Positions 48,166 through 56,921 of a stretch of 64,000 nucleotides of DNA are shown in pieces. Numbering within the stretch: position 1 is the first letter of the stretch; each line of letters opens with the position of its first letter. The notes below the pieces were generated by a model. The model saw nothing but the letters and a program-made list of their open reading frames with translations, searched no databases and was not told the DNA's origin. Origin of the DNA: Acetobacteraceae bacterium (GTDB lineage Bacteria > Pseudomonadota > Alphaproteobacteria > Acetobacterales > Acetobacteraceae). The stretch spans positions 62,001 to 126,000 of the forward strand of contig CANJLW010000009.1 in NCBI GenBank assembly GCA_947475245.1. Reading direction: 5' to 3'. Made by a program: the position numbers and the translations under genes.

Positions 48166-48503
48166 GTGACGCCCGTCCGAGCCATGGCACGCTGGATATC
48201 TTGCCGCAGTTGAAGAAAATTGCGTTTGCGCGTTCCGTCGCGGCCGATCAGCACAAGATCGAATCCGACGACCGGTTTGTCAGCCAGCAGAAGACGCGCG
48301 GCTTCCTTCAACCGGCGGCGCGTGCGGTTCCGCACAACGGCATTGCCCACCTTTTTGGTGACCGTAAAGCCAAGGCGCGCTGGCGCGGTATCGTCGCGCG
48401 GCATCGCCTGCAATACCAAACCGGGCGTAGGCGCTTTCCTGCCTTTCGCAGCGACGCGCAAAAACTCGGCGCGTTTCTTAAGGCGGCAGGTTGGGGAGGC
48501 CAT
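48162..48503 (-). CDS. rnpA: Ribonuclease P protein component
   Basis: 113 residues, basic. The RNR motif region VRNRTRRRLKEAAR and the N-terminal RLKKRAEF are conserved. It supports RNase P RNA in tRNA 5' processing. The ATG at 48503 lies 23 bases after the rpmH stop; an in-frame ATG at 48524 would overlap less plausibly. Confidence 0.95.
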   Translation of the reverse strand: MASPTCRLKKRAEFLRVAAKGRKAPTPGLVLQAMPRDDTAPARLGFTVTKKVGNAVVRNRTRRRLKEAARLLLADKPVVGFDLVLIGRDGTRKRNFLQLRQDIQRAMARTGVT

Positions 48504-48526
48504 GGCTTGCGCCGAAGGCTCCAAGC

Positions 48527-48661
48527 CTAGGCGGAGAGGCGCTTACGGCCCTTGGCGCGGCGATTGGCCAGCACCTTGCGGCCGCCGACCGTAGCCATAC
48601 GGGTGCGGAATCCGTGCCGGTGCTTGCGAACCAGCTTTGACGGTTGATAGGTGCGCTTCAC
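48527..48661 (-). CDS. rpmH: Ribosomal protein L34
   Basis: A 44-residue, very basic protein read from the minus strand: (GTG)[17 protein letters not shown]... ending GRKRLSA. This is unmistakable L34 of the 50S subunit. It uses a GTG start at 48659-48661 with GGAG upstream, and the standard size matches. First gene of the rpmH-rnpA-yidD-yidC-engB run. Confidence 0.97.
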   Translation of the reverse strand: MKRTYQPSKLVRKHRHGFRTRMATVGGRKVLANRRAKGRKRLSA

Positions 48662-48703
48662 AACTTCTCTCCAACTTCCCAGGTCCGCGAATGCGCGGAT
48701 GCG

Positions 48704-48738
48704 GCCGCCCCAGAGGGACGCCCGTCACGAGGGGCGGC
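48704..48738 (-). promoter_or_regulatory. Inverted repeat in the rpmH leader
   Basis: GCCGCCCC (48704-48711) and GGGGCGGC (48731-48738) form an 8-bp stem in the short leader of the rpmH message, starting right after the promoter. It could protect the 5' end or modulate translation. Confidence 0.45.
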
Positions 48739-48766
48739 TTATAGTCGGCGCTGCTGGGGGCGTCAA
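48738..48766 (-). promoter_or_regulatory. Sigma-70-type promoter of rpmH
   Basis: On the minus strand TTGACG (48766-48761), exactly 17 bases, then TATAAG (48743-48738): close to the consensus and well placed about 75 bases before the rpmH start. The rest of the 314-base gap to 48975 shows only a small AGGGTA/TACCCT repeat (48787-48809) and no gene. Confidence 0.75.
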
Positions 48767-48975
48767 CGCGAACCCGTGCGGCGATCAGGGTAAACTTCTA
48801 ATGTACCCTATTGGTGGCGGATATAGCGTGAACTCAATCTCTGACCTGCGCGCGCATGGTACTGATCGTCGTAGGTTGCCAGCAACGCCACCCGGCCCTA
48901 CCGTGCGTCTGAACACGCTTCCGGCCAACTGCCACCGAGGCGTTCGTGCGACAACTTGCAGAGGAAATGGACCAA

Positions 48976-50613
48976 ATGAAGGTCGGTGACGCTATCGCGG
49001 AAATCATGAAGCGCGAGGGAATTGAGATCCTCTGCGGCTATCCCGTTAACCACCTGCTGGAATACGCGGCTGCCGCCGATATTCGCCCGATCATCGTCCG
49101 TCAGGAGCGGATCGGCCTGCATATGGCCGACGCGATTTCGCGCGTCACCTCCGGCCGAAAGATCGGCGCATTCTGCATGCAGCACGGCCCCGGCGCGGAG
49201 AACGCGTATGGTGGCGTCGCGCAGGCCTATTCCGAGTCGGTGCCGCTGCTGGTGATCCCGCAGGGCTATGCCCGCCGGATCGCCAACATCGACCCCAACT
49301 ACAACTCGTCGCGCAATATGCGCAGCGTGTCGAAGTTCGCGGAACCCGTGAATGTGCCCGCTGAACTGTGCAACATCATGCGGCGCGCGTTCAGCAACAT
49401 TCGCAATGGTCGTTCCGGCCCGGCGATCGTCGAAATTCCCACCGATATCTGGAACGAGGAAATCGGCGAGATCGACTACCAGCCCGTTGGCATCCATAAG
49501 TACGGCCCCGATCCGTCGGACGTGCGGAAGGCCGCCGCAGCGATTCTGGCTGCAAAATGCCCGATCATTTATTCGGGCACCGGCGTGCAATGGGCGGAAG
49601 CATGGGCCGAACTGCGTGAACTCGCCGAACTGCTCGGCGCTCCGGTCACCACCAGCCTGGGCGGCAAGTCCTCCTTCCCCGAGACGCATCCGCTTTCCCT
49701 CGGCTCCGGCGGCAACGCGATCCCGGGCCAGTTGAACCACTTCCTGAAGAAGACCGACCTGGTCATCGGTATCGGTTGCTCGTTCACGGAAACCAACTTC
49801 GGCATCAAGTTCCCGAAGGGCAAGAAGTTCATCCACGCCACGCTTGACCCGAACCACCTGAACAAAGACGTGGTCAGCGATGTCGGCTTGGTCGGCGATG
49901 CGAAACTGACCCTGCAAGCCCTTATCGGCGAGCTGCGTCAGACGATCCGGTCGAACCGCGATTGCCGTGACACCGTCGCCGAAATCGAAACCGTGCGGAA
50001 CGAGTGGATGGCCCAGTGGCAGCCGCTGCTGGACTTCAACGAAGCCCCGTTGAATCCGTACCGGGTCATCAAGGACCTGCATGCGACGGTCAGCGAAGTC
50101 GTCGGTATGGACAACTGCATCATTACCCATGATGCCGGCAGCCCGCGCGATCAGATTTCGCCGTTCTGGAAGTCAACCGCGCCGATGTCCTACATTGGCT
50201 GGGGCAAGACAACGCAGCTTGGCATGGGCCTCGGTCTCGCCATGGGCGCGAAATTGGCCAAACCGGAAAAGCTCTGTATGAACCTGTGGGGCGATGCCGC
50301 TATTGGCTTCACCGGAATGGACTTCGAAACCTGCGTTCGTGAGCGGATCCCCATTCTGTCGATCCTGCTCAACAATTTCTCCATGGCGATCGAGTTGAAG
50401 GTGATGCCGATTTCGACCGAAAAATACCGGTCGACCGACATCTCCGGCAACTATGCCGACATGGCCAAGGCTTTCGGCGGTTACGGCGAACGCGTCACGC
50501 AGCCCGGCGACATCAAGGCGGCGATTAAGCGCGGCATCGAGCAGACCCAGAACGGTATGCCGGCGTTGCTGGAGTTCATCACGAGCAAAGAGACCCGCGT
50601 CTCCAAGTTCTAG
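48976..50613 (+). CDS. Thiamine-diphosphate-dependent enzyme (acetolactate-synthase superfamily)
   Basis: 545 residues with PYR (1-170), central Rossmann and PP (from about 360) domains. The PYR-domain catalytic Glu is E44 (VRQERIGLH) and the ThDP/Mg motif begins GDAAIGF and ends LLNN. The Glu argues against glyoxylate carboligase, which lacks it. The ATG at 48976 has AGAGGAAA upstream; 48967 and 48946 are alternatives. It leads the plus-strand cluster followed by an ABC importer, and may break or build C-C bonds in the imported compound. Substrate unknown. Confidence 0.85.
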   Translation: MKVGDAIAEIMKREGIEILCGYPVNHLLEYAAAADIRPIIVRQERIGLHMADAISRVTSGRKIGAFCMQHGPGAENAYGGVAQAYSESVPLLVIPQGYARRIANIDPNYNSSRNMRSVSKFAEPVNVPAELCNIMRRAFSNIRNGRSGPAIVEIPTDIWNEEIGEIDYQPVGIHKYGPDPSDVRKAAAAILAAKCPIIYSGTGVQWAEAWAELRELAELLGAPVTTSLGGKSSFPETHPLSLGSGGNAIPGQLNHFLKKTDLVIGIGCSFTETNFGIKFPKGKKFIHATLDPNHLNKDVVSDVGLVGDAKLTLQALIGELRQTIRSNRDCRDTVAEIETVRNEWMAQWQPLLDFNEAPLNPYRVIKDLHATVSEVVGMDNCIITHDAGSPRDQISPFWKSTAPMSYIGWGKTTQLGMGLGLAMGAKLAKPEKLCMNLWGDAAIGFTGMDFETCVRERIPILSILLNNFSMAIELKVMPISTEKYRSTDISGNYADMAKAFGGYGERVTQPGDIKAAIKRGIEQTQNGMPALLEFITSKETRVSKF

Positions 50614-50641
50614 GACGACGGGAACCAAAACAAGAGGCAAA

Positions 50642-50664
50642 CCCCTCCTCCCGCAACGGAGGGG
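50642..50664. repeat. GC-rich hairpin after the ThDP enzyme gene
   Basis: CCCCTCC (50642-50648) and GGAGGGG (50658-50664) form a 7-bp stem with a 9-base loop, followed by more G residues rather than T residues. It may attenuate read-through from the ThDP gene into the ABC genes. Confidence 0.4.
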
Positions 50665-50754
50665 GGGCGGACAAGGGAACGGCGTCAGCGATTTGTCCTC
50701 GCATGAACGCGCTTTCCATGCCGAAATTGCCAATCAGGGAGCGGACCGACCAAT

Positions 50755-51813
50755 ATGGCCACAGTGTCCATTCGTGACGTGTTCAAGCGCTTTGGGTCGA
50801 CCGAAGTCCTCCACGGCGTGAGCGTTGAAATCGAGGATGGTGAGTTCGTTATCCTCGTCGGACCGTCCGGCTGCGGTAAATCGACGCTACTCCGCATGAT
50901 CGCCGGGTTGGAGAATATCAGCGGGGGAGAGATCGCGATCGGCCCGCGGGTCGTCAACAACGTCGCGCCGAAAGAGCGCGATATCGCGATGGTTTTCCAG
51001 AACTACGCGCTTTATCCGCACATGTCGGTTCGGGACAACATGGCCTTCGCCCTGGCGATCGCCAATGCGCCCAAGGCGTTGATCGATGAGAAAGTGGCAC
51101 GGGCGGCGCAAATTCTTGGCCTGACACCGTATCTGAACCGCTATCCCCGTCAGCTGTCCGGCGGGCAGCGGCAACGCGTTGCGATGGGCCGAGCGATTGT
51201 GCGCGATCCACAAGTGTTCCTGTTCGATGAGCCGCTGTCCAATCTCGATGCGAAGCTACGCGTCGCGATGCGCGCGGAGATCAAGGAATTGCATCAACGC
51301 CTGCAAACCACCACCGTCTACGTCACGCACGATCAGATTGAAGCCATGACGATGGCCGACAAGATTGTGGTCATGAACAGCGGCAATGTGGAACAAATTG
51401 GCGCGCCCCTGGAGCTGTACGACCACCCCAATAACCTTTTCGTCGCCGGCTTCATCGGCTCCCCCTCCATGAACTTTGTGAAGGGCAAGATTTCCGGCAA
51501 CGCATTCCTGTCCGACAATGGCACCCGCCTACCGCTTGGCCATGGGCAAGGCGGCAGCGACGGGCAAGCAACTATCTACGGCATCCGGCCGGAGCATTTC
51601 CTGCTTGATCCCGCGGGCGTGCCCGCGAAGGTCAATGTTTTGGAACCGACCGGGTCGGAAACTCAGGTTATGGCCGAGTTTGCAGGCGGCAACATCGTCG
51701 CGGCCTTCCGTGAACGCATCACCGCCCGCCCGGGTGAAACCATTCACATCACGCCGAACGCCGCCCTGGCGCATATCTTCGACGCCGCGACCGGAAAACG
51801 GCTGATTGCGTGA
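50755..51813 (+). CDS. Sugar ABC transporter ATPase, MalK/UgpC type (importer 1)
   Basis: 352 residues. Walker A GPSGCGKST, Q-loop, signature LSGGQRQRVAMGRAI, Walker B LFDEPLSNLD and H-loop THDQIEAM, then an OB-type regulatory domain from about 240, as in CUT1 importers for di/oligosaccharides, glycerol-phosphate or polyols. It lies 41 bases before the binding-protein gene. The partner permeases follow. Confidence 0.95.
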   Translation: MATVSIRDVFKRFGSTEVLHGVSVEIEDGEFVILVGPSGCGKSTLLRMIAGLENISGGEIAIGPRVVNNVAPKERDIAMVFQNYALYPHMSVRDNMAFALAIANAPKALIDEKVARAAQILGLTPYLNRYPRQLSGGQRQRVAMGRAIVRDPQVFLFDEPLSNLDAKLRVAMRAEIKELHQRLQTTTVYVTHDQIEAMTMADKIVVMNSGNVEQIGAPLELYDHPNNLFVAGFIGSPSMNFVKGKISGNAFLSDNGTRLPLGHGQGGSDGQATIYGIRPEHFLLDPAGVPAKVNVLEPTGSETQVMAEFAGGNIVAAFRERITARPGETIHITPNAALAHIFDAATGKRLIA

Positions 51814-51854
51814 TACCCACTGCTTTAACAATAACGCGAAGGGAGAACATCACC

Positions 51855-53201
51855 ATGTCCATCACCAGACGCGACTCACTCGCCCTCGGTGTCGCCGCCA
51901 TTGGCGGCTCGTCGGCTCCGCTGTTCGGCGCACACGCGGCGGTTACCGATGTGCCGATGGCTGACGTCAAGCCACCGAACCTGCCGATTGAAAAAGGAGC
52001 CTCGCTGCACGTGCTCCGCCCCGCGAAGTTCGTCGCGGCGGATGAGGTCGTGTTCAAGGCCAATGTGGAAAAGTTCACGGCGGCGACCGGCGTTCAGATG
52101 AAGGTCGATTGGGTTAGCTGGGAAGATCTGGGGCCGCAAACGGCCGTGATCGCGAACACGGGCGCCGGCGCTGACATCGTGATCGGGTTCAGCTCCTCTC
52201 CGTTCATCTATACGTCCAAGATCGTCGATATGACCGACGTGGCGACCTATCTCGGAGCCAAGTACGGTGGCTGGTACGATCTGGCGACCACTTACGGCAC
52301 CAAATGGAAAACCAAGGAGTGGATTTCGATTCCGATGGGTGGCGGAACCGGCCCGACGGTGTACCGTACGTCCTGGGTGCGTGACGCGGGCTACGACAAA
52401 ATCCCGAACGATCACGAGGGCTTCCTGCTCCTGTGCGAAAAACTCCAGAAGATGGGTCATCCCTGCGGCTTCTCGTTGGGACACGCGGTCGGCGACGGGA
52501 ACGGATTCGTGTCCTGGGCCTTGTGGTCGCACAATGCGCGCATGATCGATCCGGATGGCCGAGTTGCGATTGAATCCAAGGAAACTATCGCCGCGCTGAA
52601 ATACGTTGCGCGTCTTTACAAGACGATGATCCCGGGCACCCTGACCTGGCTCGACGTCAGCAACAATCAAGCCTATCTCGCCGGACAGATCGGCCTGACC
52701 TTCAACGGGATTTCGATCTACTACGCCGCAAAGAATTCCAGCGATCCCGCCCAGAAAGCGATCGCCGCCGATACCAGCCATCAACTCGCGCCGTTCGGCC
52801 TTTCCAAGCGCGCGCCGCAATCGGCGACTCCGCTTAATGCGATGGTGTTCAAGCATTCCAAATACCCCAATGCGGCGAAAGAGTTCATCCGCTTCATGAT
52901 GGAAGCCGATCAGTACGGCCCTTGGCTGTCGGAATGCCTGGGGTATTGGTGCAATCCGCTGAAGGCCTATTCCCAGATGAAGTTCTGGGATGCTGATCCG
53001 GCGGTGAAGCCGTTCGCCGGCGCGATGGATACGCCGTTCTACGACGGCTACGCCGGACCTGTGTCAGCGGCTTCGGCGGCGGTAACCGCCAACTATACGC
53101 TGGTGGACATGTTTGCCTCTGTTGCGACCGGCACGGTAACGCCGGAAGCCGCGGTCAAGCAGGCCGCTCGGCAGATCCAGCGTTATTACAAGGGGGCCTG
53201 A
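51855..53201 (+). CDS. Extracellular solute-binding protein, CUT1 family (importer 1)
   Basis: 448 residues. The N-terminus MSITRRDSLALG looks like a twin-arginine signal, cut after AHA near residue 28. The mature part is a two-lobe family-1 type binding protein. GGAGAAC precedes the ATG. It sits between the ATPase and the permeases and is the only binding protein in the cluster, so it may serve both importers. Ligand unknown. Confidence 0.9.
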   Translation: MSITRRDSLALGVAAIGGSSAPLFGAHAAVTDVPMADVKPPNLPIEKGASLHVLRPAKFVAADEVVFKANVEKFTAATGVQMKVDWVSWEDLGPQTAVIANTGAGADIVIGFSSSPFIYTSKIVDMTDVATYLGAKYGGWYDLATTYGTKWKTKEWISIPMGGGTGPTVYRTSWVRDAGYDKIPNDHEGFLLLCEKLQKMGHPCGFSLGHAVGDGNGFVSWALWSHNARMIDPDGRVAIESKETIAALKYVARLYKTMIPGTLTWLDVSNNQAYLAGQIGLTFNGISIYYAAKNSSDPAQKAIAADTSHQLAPFGLSKRAPQSATPLNAMVFKHSKYPNAAKEFIRFMMEADQYGPWLSECLGYWCNPLKAYSQMKFWDADPAVKPFAGAMDTPFYDGYAGPVSAASAAVTANYTLVDMFASVATGTVTPEAAVKQAARQIQRYYKGA

Positions 53202-53237
53202 GACCAGGGTCGTGAGGCAGTACCACAAGGAATGATC

Positions 53238-54203
53238 ATGGACGCCACTGTCGCTATGGCAACCCATCCGGCCAGCTTCGTACGCAAACCGGATAGCTGG
53301 TTGACGAAGCTGTTCGACTACAAGCCGTTTCTGGTCTTCCTGTGCATGCTGCCCACGGCAGGCCTGCTGCTGGTGTTCCTGACCTATCCGCTGGGTCTGG
53401 GCATCTGGTTGGCCTTCACCGACACCACTATCGGCCAGTCCGGATCGTTCATCGGGTTCGAGAACTTCGAGTACCTGATGGAGGATCCGGTATTCTGGCT
53501 GTCGGTCACCAACACGATCTTCTACACCGCCATTGCAACCGCCGGAAAGTTCGCGCTTGGCTTGTGGCTGGCGCTGTTGCTGAACAACCACATACCGTTG
53601 AAGGCGTTCCTGCGCGCCATCGTGCTGCTGCCATGGATCGTGCCGACGGTGCTGTCGTCGATTGCGTGGTGGTGGATCTATTCACCGCAGTTTTCCATCG
53701 TTTCGTACGTCATCGTCGATGTGCTGCATCTGCGCGATACCTACATCAACTTCTTGGGTGAGCCCTGGCCCGCGCGATGGTCGCTGATCGTCGCCAATAT
53801 CTGGCGCGGCATTCCCTTTGTCGCGATCACTCTGCTGGCGGGCTTACAGACCATTTCCCCGTCACTGTACGAAGCCGCGTTGCTGGACGGCGCCTCCGGA
53901 TGGCAAAAATTTCGGCGCATCACCGTACCGTTGCTCATGCCTATTCTGGCGGTGGCACTGACGCTGTCCGTGCTGTTCACATTCTCGGACTTCCAGTTGG
54001 TCTATGCCATCACGCGCGGCGGGCCGTTCAACTCGACCCACCTGATGGCGACCCTGGCGTTTCAACGCGCCATCCCGGGATCACAACTTGGCGAGGGCGC
54101 TGCCATCGCGGTGTCAATGATCCCGTTCCTGATCGGCGCGACCATCCTGTGCCTGTATGGCGTGGGCAGACGTAAATGGCAGCAGGGATCCGACAATGAC
54201 TGA
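53238..54203 (+). CDS. Sugar ABC transporter permease, MalF/UgpA type (importer 1)
   Basis: 321 residues with about six TM segments; the EAA loop that meets the ATPase is YEAALLDGASGWQKFRRITVP. ATG at 53238 is chosen because AAGGA lies just far enough away; 53232 would have almost no spacing. It overlaps the next permease by 8 bases. Confidence 0.93.
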   Translation: MDATVAMATHPASFVRKPDSWLTKLFDYKPFLVFLCMLPTAGLLLVFLTYPLGLGIWLAFTDTTIGQSGSFIGFENFEYLMEDPVFWLSVTNTIFYTAIATAGKFALGLWLALLLNNHIPLKAFLRAIVLLPWIVPTVLSSIAWWWIYSPQFSIVSYVIVDVLHLRDTYINFLGEPWPARWSLIVANIWRGIPFVAITLLAGLQTISPSLYEAALLDGASGWQKFRRITVPLLMPILAVALTLSVLFTFSDFQLVYAITRGGPFNSTHLMATLAFQRAIPGSQLGEGAAIAVSMIPFLIGATILCLYGVGRRKWQQGSDND

Positions 54204-55101
54204 AGCAACCTCTGCCACCGAAGCGACATTCGCCAAATCCACCGATGCGCCGGAACATCTGTCATGGGATTCCGGTCTGCGCCGGACAATCACCGTCTAT
54301 ATCCCGCTGGCGCTGTTCGTCATCGGGCTATTATTCCCATTCTATTGGATGACGATCACGTCGTTCAAACCTGACCACGAAATGTACGACTACAAGCAGT
54401 TCAACCCGTTCTGGGTAAACTCCCCGACGTTGAACAACATCAAGGTCCTGCTGTTCGAGACCCGCTACCCGCAATGGTTGATCACGACCATGAGCGTCGC
54501 CGCGGCCTCCACGTTCCTGTCGGTCTTCTCCAGCGTACTTGCGGCTTATGCGATCGAGCGGCTGCGGTTCACCGGCGCGAAGCATGTCGGCCTTGCTATC
54601 TACCTGGCCTATATGGTGCCGCCGTCGATCCTGTTCATTCCGCTCGCGACGCTGATCTTCCAGTTTGGCCTGTTCGACAATCCCATAGCGCTGGTTCTGA
54701 CCTACCCAACGTTTCTGGTGCCCTTCTGCACGTGGCTGCTCATCGGCTACTTTAAGTCGATCCCGTACGAGTTGGAGGAGTGCGCATTGATCGATGGCGC
54801 GTCGCGCCTGCAGATTCTTTGGCGCATCACGCTGCCGCTGGCAGTGCCGGGCCTGATTTCCGCCGGGATTTTTGCCTTCACGCTGTCCTGGAACGAGTTC
54901 ATCTACGCCTTGGCGTTCATCCAATCGACCGAGAACAAGACCGTTCCCGTGGCGATCCTGACAGAACTTGTTACCGGCGACGTCTATCAGTGGGGCGCGC
55001 TCATGGCCGGATCTCTGCTGGGATCGGTTCCGGTCGCGATTATCTACTCCTTCTTCGTTGAGTATTACGTCTCATCGATGACCGGCGCGGTGAAGGAGTA
55101 A
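54196..55101 (+). CDS. Sugar ABC transporter permease, MalG/UgpE type (importer 1)
   Basis: 301 residues with a long cytoplasmic N-terminus, six TM segments and the EAA loop ECALIDGASRLQILWRITLP. The start overlaps the first permease. It completes importer 1 with the genes above. Confidence 0.93.
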   Translation: MTEATSATEATFAKSTDAPEHLSWDSGLRRTITVYIPLALFVIGLLFPFYWMTITSFKPDHEMYDYKQFNPFWVNSPTLNNIKVLLFETRYPQWLITTMSVAAASTFLSVFSSVLAAYAIERLRFTGAKHVGLAIYLAYMVPPSILFIPLATLIFQFGLFDNPIALVLTYPTFLVPFCTWLLIGYFKSIPYELEECALIDGASRLQILWRITLPLAVPGLISAGIFAFTLSWNEFIYALAFIQSTENKTVPVAILTELVTGDVYQWGALMAGSLLGSVPVAIIYSFFVEYYVSSMTGAVKE

Positions 55102-55164
55102 TCGACAGAATCACGCTCGTGTTACCGACGCGGTTGCGCAGTGGATGCGAAGGCCGGTGAGCGC

Positions 55165-56016
55165 ATGAGCGGGTTCTCCTTCGACTGGCTGACGCTGCGC
55201 GAGCCGGTTGACGCATTGTCTCGGCATCCGGACGTTTTGCGACGCTTGCAAATCGCCTTTGCGTCGCACCGGGATTTGCGGGTTGTCGACCTTGGATGTG
55301 GGACCGGGGCCAATCTGCGCGCCACAGCATGCTTGCTGGGGCCGCGCCAGTCCTGGACGCTTATCGATCACGACCAAGCGCTGCTCGATGCAGCGGCGGT
55401 CAGGTTGTCGGCCTGGGCCGATCAGTCGGTTGAGTCCGCACAGGGAGTCGTGCTGCACAAGGATGGCCGACGCCTTGATGTTCGGTTCCGCCACGCCGAT
55501 CTCGCGCGCGATCTTGAAACATCGATTGGAGGAGCCGTCGATCTGATAACCGCGTCGGCTTTCTTCGACCTAGTCTCGTCAGATTTTATCGAAATGTTCG
55601 CACTCATCGCGGCGCGCTATCGGTCGGCGGTCTACGCACCGATGAATTTTGACGGGCATCAGGCGTTTCTACCGCCGCACGACGCCGACGACACGATGCT
55701 GCGCGCTTTTAACGTCCACCAAACCTCCGACAAGGGATTTGGCCCAGCGGCGGGCGGAGAGGCGGGGCATCGACTCGTCGGATCGCTGACCGCCCTCGGT
55801 TATGATATCGTAACCGGCGACAGCCCATGGCTGCTCGGCTACGAGCAGCAGGACCTTATGCAACGTACGATAGGGGGCATCGCAATGGCTGTTGCGGAGA
55901 TAGGGGTCATCTCCGGCGATGTATCGACGGCCTGGCGGATGGCGAGGCGGAGCAGCGGACGAGTCGGCCATATTGACGTCCTGGCGATCCCTGGTCCCGC
56001 GATCGGGCACCCATGA
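55165..56016 (+). CDS. Class I SAM-dependent methyltransferase
   Basis: 283 residues. Motif I VVDLGCGTGANL at about 40-51 and the acidic LIDHD following fit class I methyltransferases. A GTG at 55141 is an alternative start. It lies 63 bases after importer 1 and about 200 before the TVP38 gene, on the same strand. Substrate unknown; it could act on the imported compound or be an unrelated insert. Confidence 0.78.
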   Translation: MSGFSFDWLTLREPVDALSRHPDVLRRLQIAFASHRDLRVVDLGCGTGANLRATACLLGPRQSWTLIDHDQALLDAAAVRLSAWADQSVESAQGVVLHKDGRRLDVRFRHADLARDLETSIGGAVDLITASAFFDLVSSDFIEMFALIAARYRSAVYAPMNFDGHQAFLPPHDADDTMLRAFNVHQTSDKGFGPAAGGEAGHRLVGSLTALGYDIVTGDSPWLLGYEQQDLMQRTIGGIAMAVAEIGVISGDVSTAWRMARRSSGRVGHIDVLAIPGPAIGHP

Positions 56017-56219
56017 TCGCTTCGCCATCCAGAACAAGCGAACGAGTAGCTGAACATCGCGTCGGAGTGATCCCTTGTCTTCGGCGGTTCGCACCAGGTT
56101 CTTCGCCGAGTGCTCACCGCTCGTGATTCGAGCAGGGGCTCTGGCCGTGAACGATGACCGCCGTTTTGCTCCGTTCTTGTCACGCGACGTCGCAAGGATT
56201 TCGGCCCATTATCCCCGCC

Positions 56220-56921
56220 ATGCCCATCCTTCGTTCCCTGTTGCCTCTCGCGCTTCTTTTGCTTGCTGCGTTGATCGCATGGCAGGTCGGGTGGGTGGAT
56301 GCCCTTAGCTGGACCGGCCTTGCTCGGCATCGAGTGGCACTCGTCGACCTGGCGACCGCCCACCCCATCCTGGCTCCTGGATGTTACATGATGGTCTATG
56401 CCACCCTTGCGGCGATCTCCTTTCCCGCCGGTGCCTTGTTGACCGTCACGGGCGGATTCCTGTTCGGTCCCGTGCTCGGGTGTGTATTCGCGGTCGTCGG
56501 CGCGACCTGCGGTGCCACCGTCCTGTTTCTTGCGGCTCGGTCGATATTGTCTAAAGTTTTAGCACAACGCGGCGGAAATATTCTTCATAGCACGATAGAG
56601 CGGTTACGACGCGACGGCTTCCTGTATCTTCTGGCCCTGCGATTGCTGCCGATCGTGCCGTTCTGGCTGATCAATCTTGCGGCCGCGTTTTGCGGCATGC
56701 GCGTGGTGCCATTCGTGGTGGGTACAGTGATTGGCATGGTACCAGTGGCATTCGTGTTTGCCTCGATCGGCGCGGGGATTGGCGATGTACTGGCTGCTGG
56801 TGGCCGACCGGATCTGTCCGTGGTCTTCGGGCCGACGATCCTGCTGCCACTGCTGGGCCTCGCCGCCTTATTGCTGGTGCCGATCCTGCTGAAAAGCCGG
56901 AGGGGCGATGGCCGACTTTGA
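56220..56921 (+). CDS. TVP38/TMEM64 (DedA-like) membrane protein
   Basis: 233 residues with about five to six TM segments; the conserved SNARE-associated/VTT core runs through FPAGALLTVTGGFLFG and RLLPIVPFWLINLAAA. The family may move lipids or ions across the membrane. It overlaps the flavoprotein gene by 14 bases; this pairing is common in many bacteria. Confidence 0.88.
   Translation: MPILRSLLPLALLLLAALIAWQVGWVDALSWTGLARHRVALVDLATAHPILAPGCYMMVYATLAAISFPAGALLTVTGGFLFGPVLGCVFAVVGATCGATVLFLAARSILSKVLAQRGGNILHSTIERLRRDGFLYLLALRLLPIVPFWLINLAAAFCGMRVVPFVVGTVIGMVPVAFVFASIGAGIGDVLAAGGRPDLSVVFGPTILLPLLGLAALLLVPILLKSRRGDGRL

Noticed and set aside
48662-48975. Chromosome origin near rpmH
   Set aside because: rpmH often lies near dnaA/oriC in other groups, but there is no dnaA gene and no cluster of TTATCCACA-like boxes here.
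48976-50613. Glyoxylate carboligase identity for the ThDP enzyme
   Set aside because: The catalytic Glu is present (E44), while that enzyme has a Val there.
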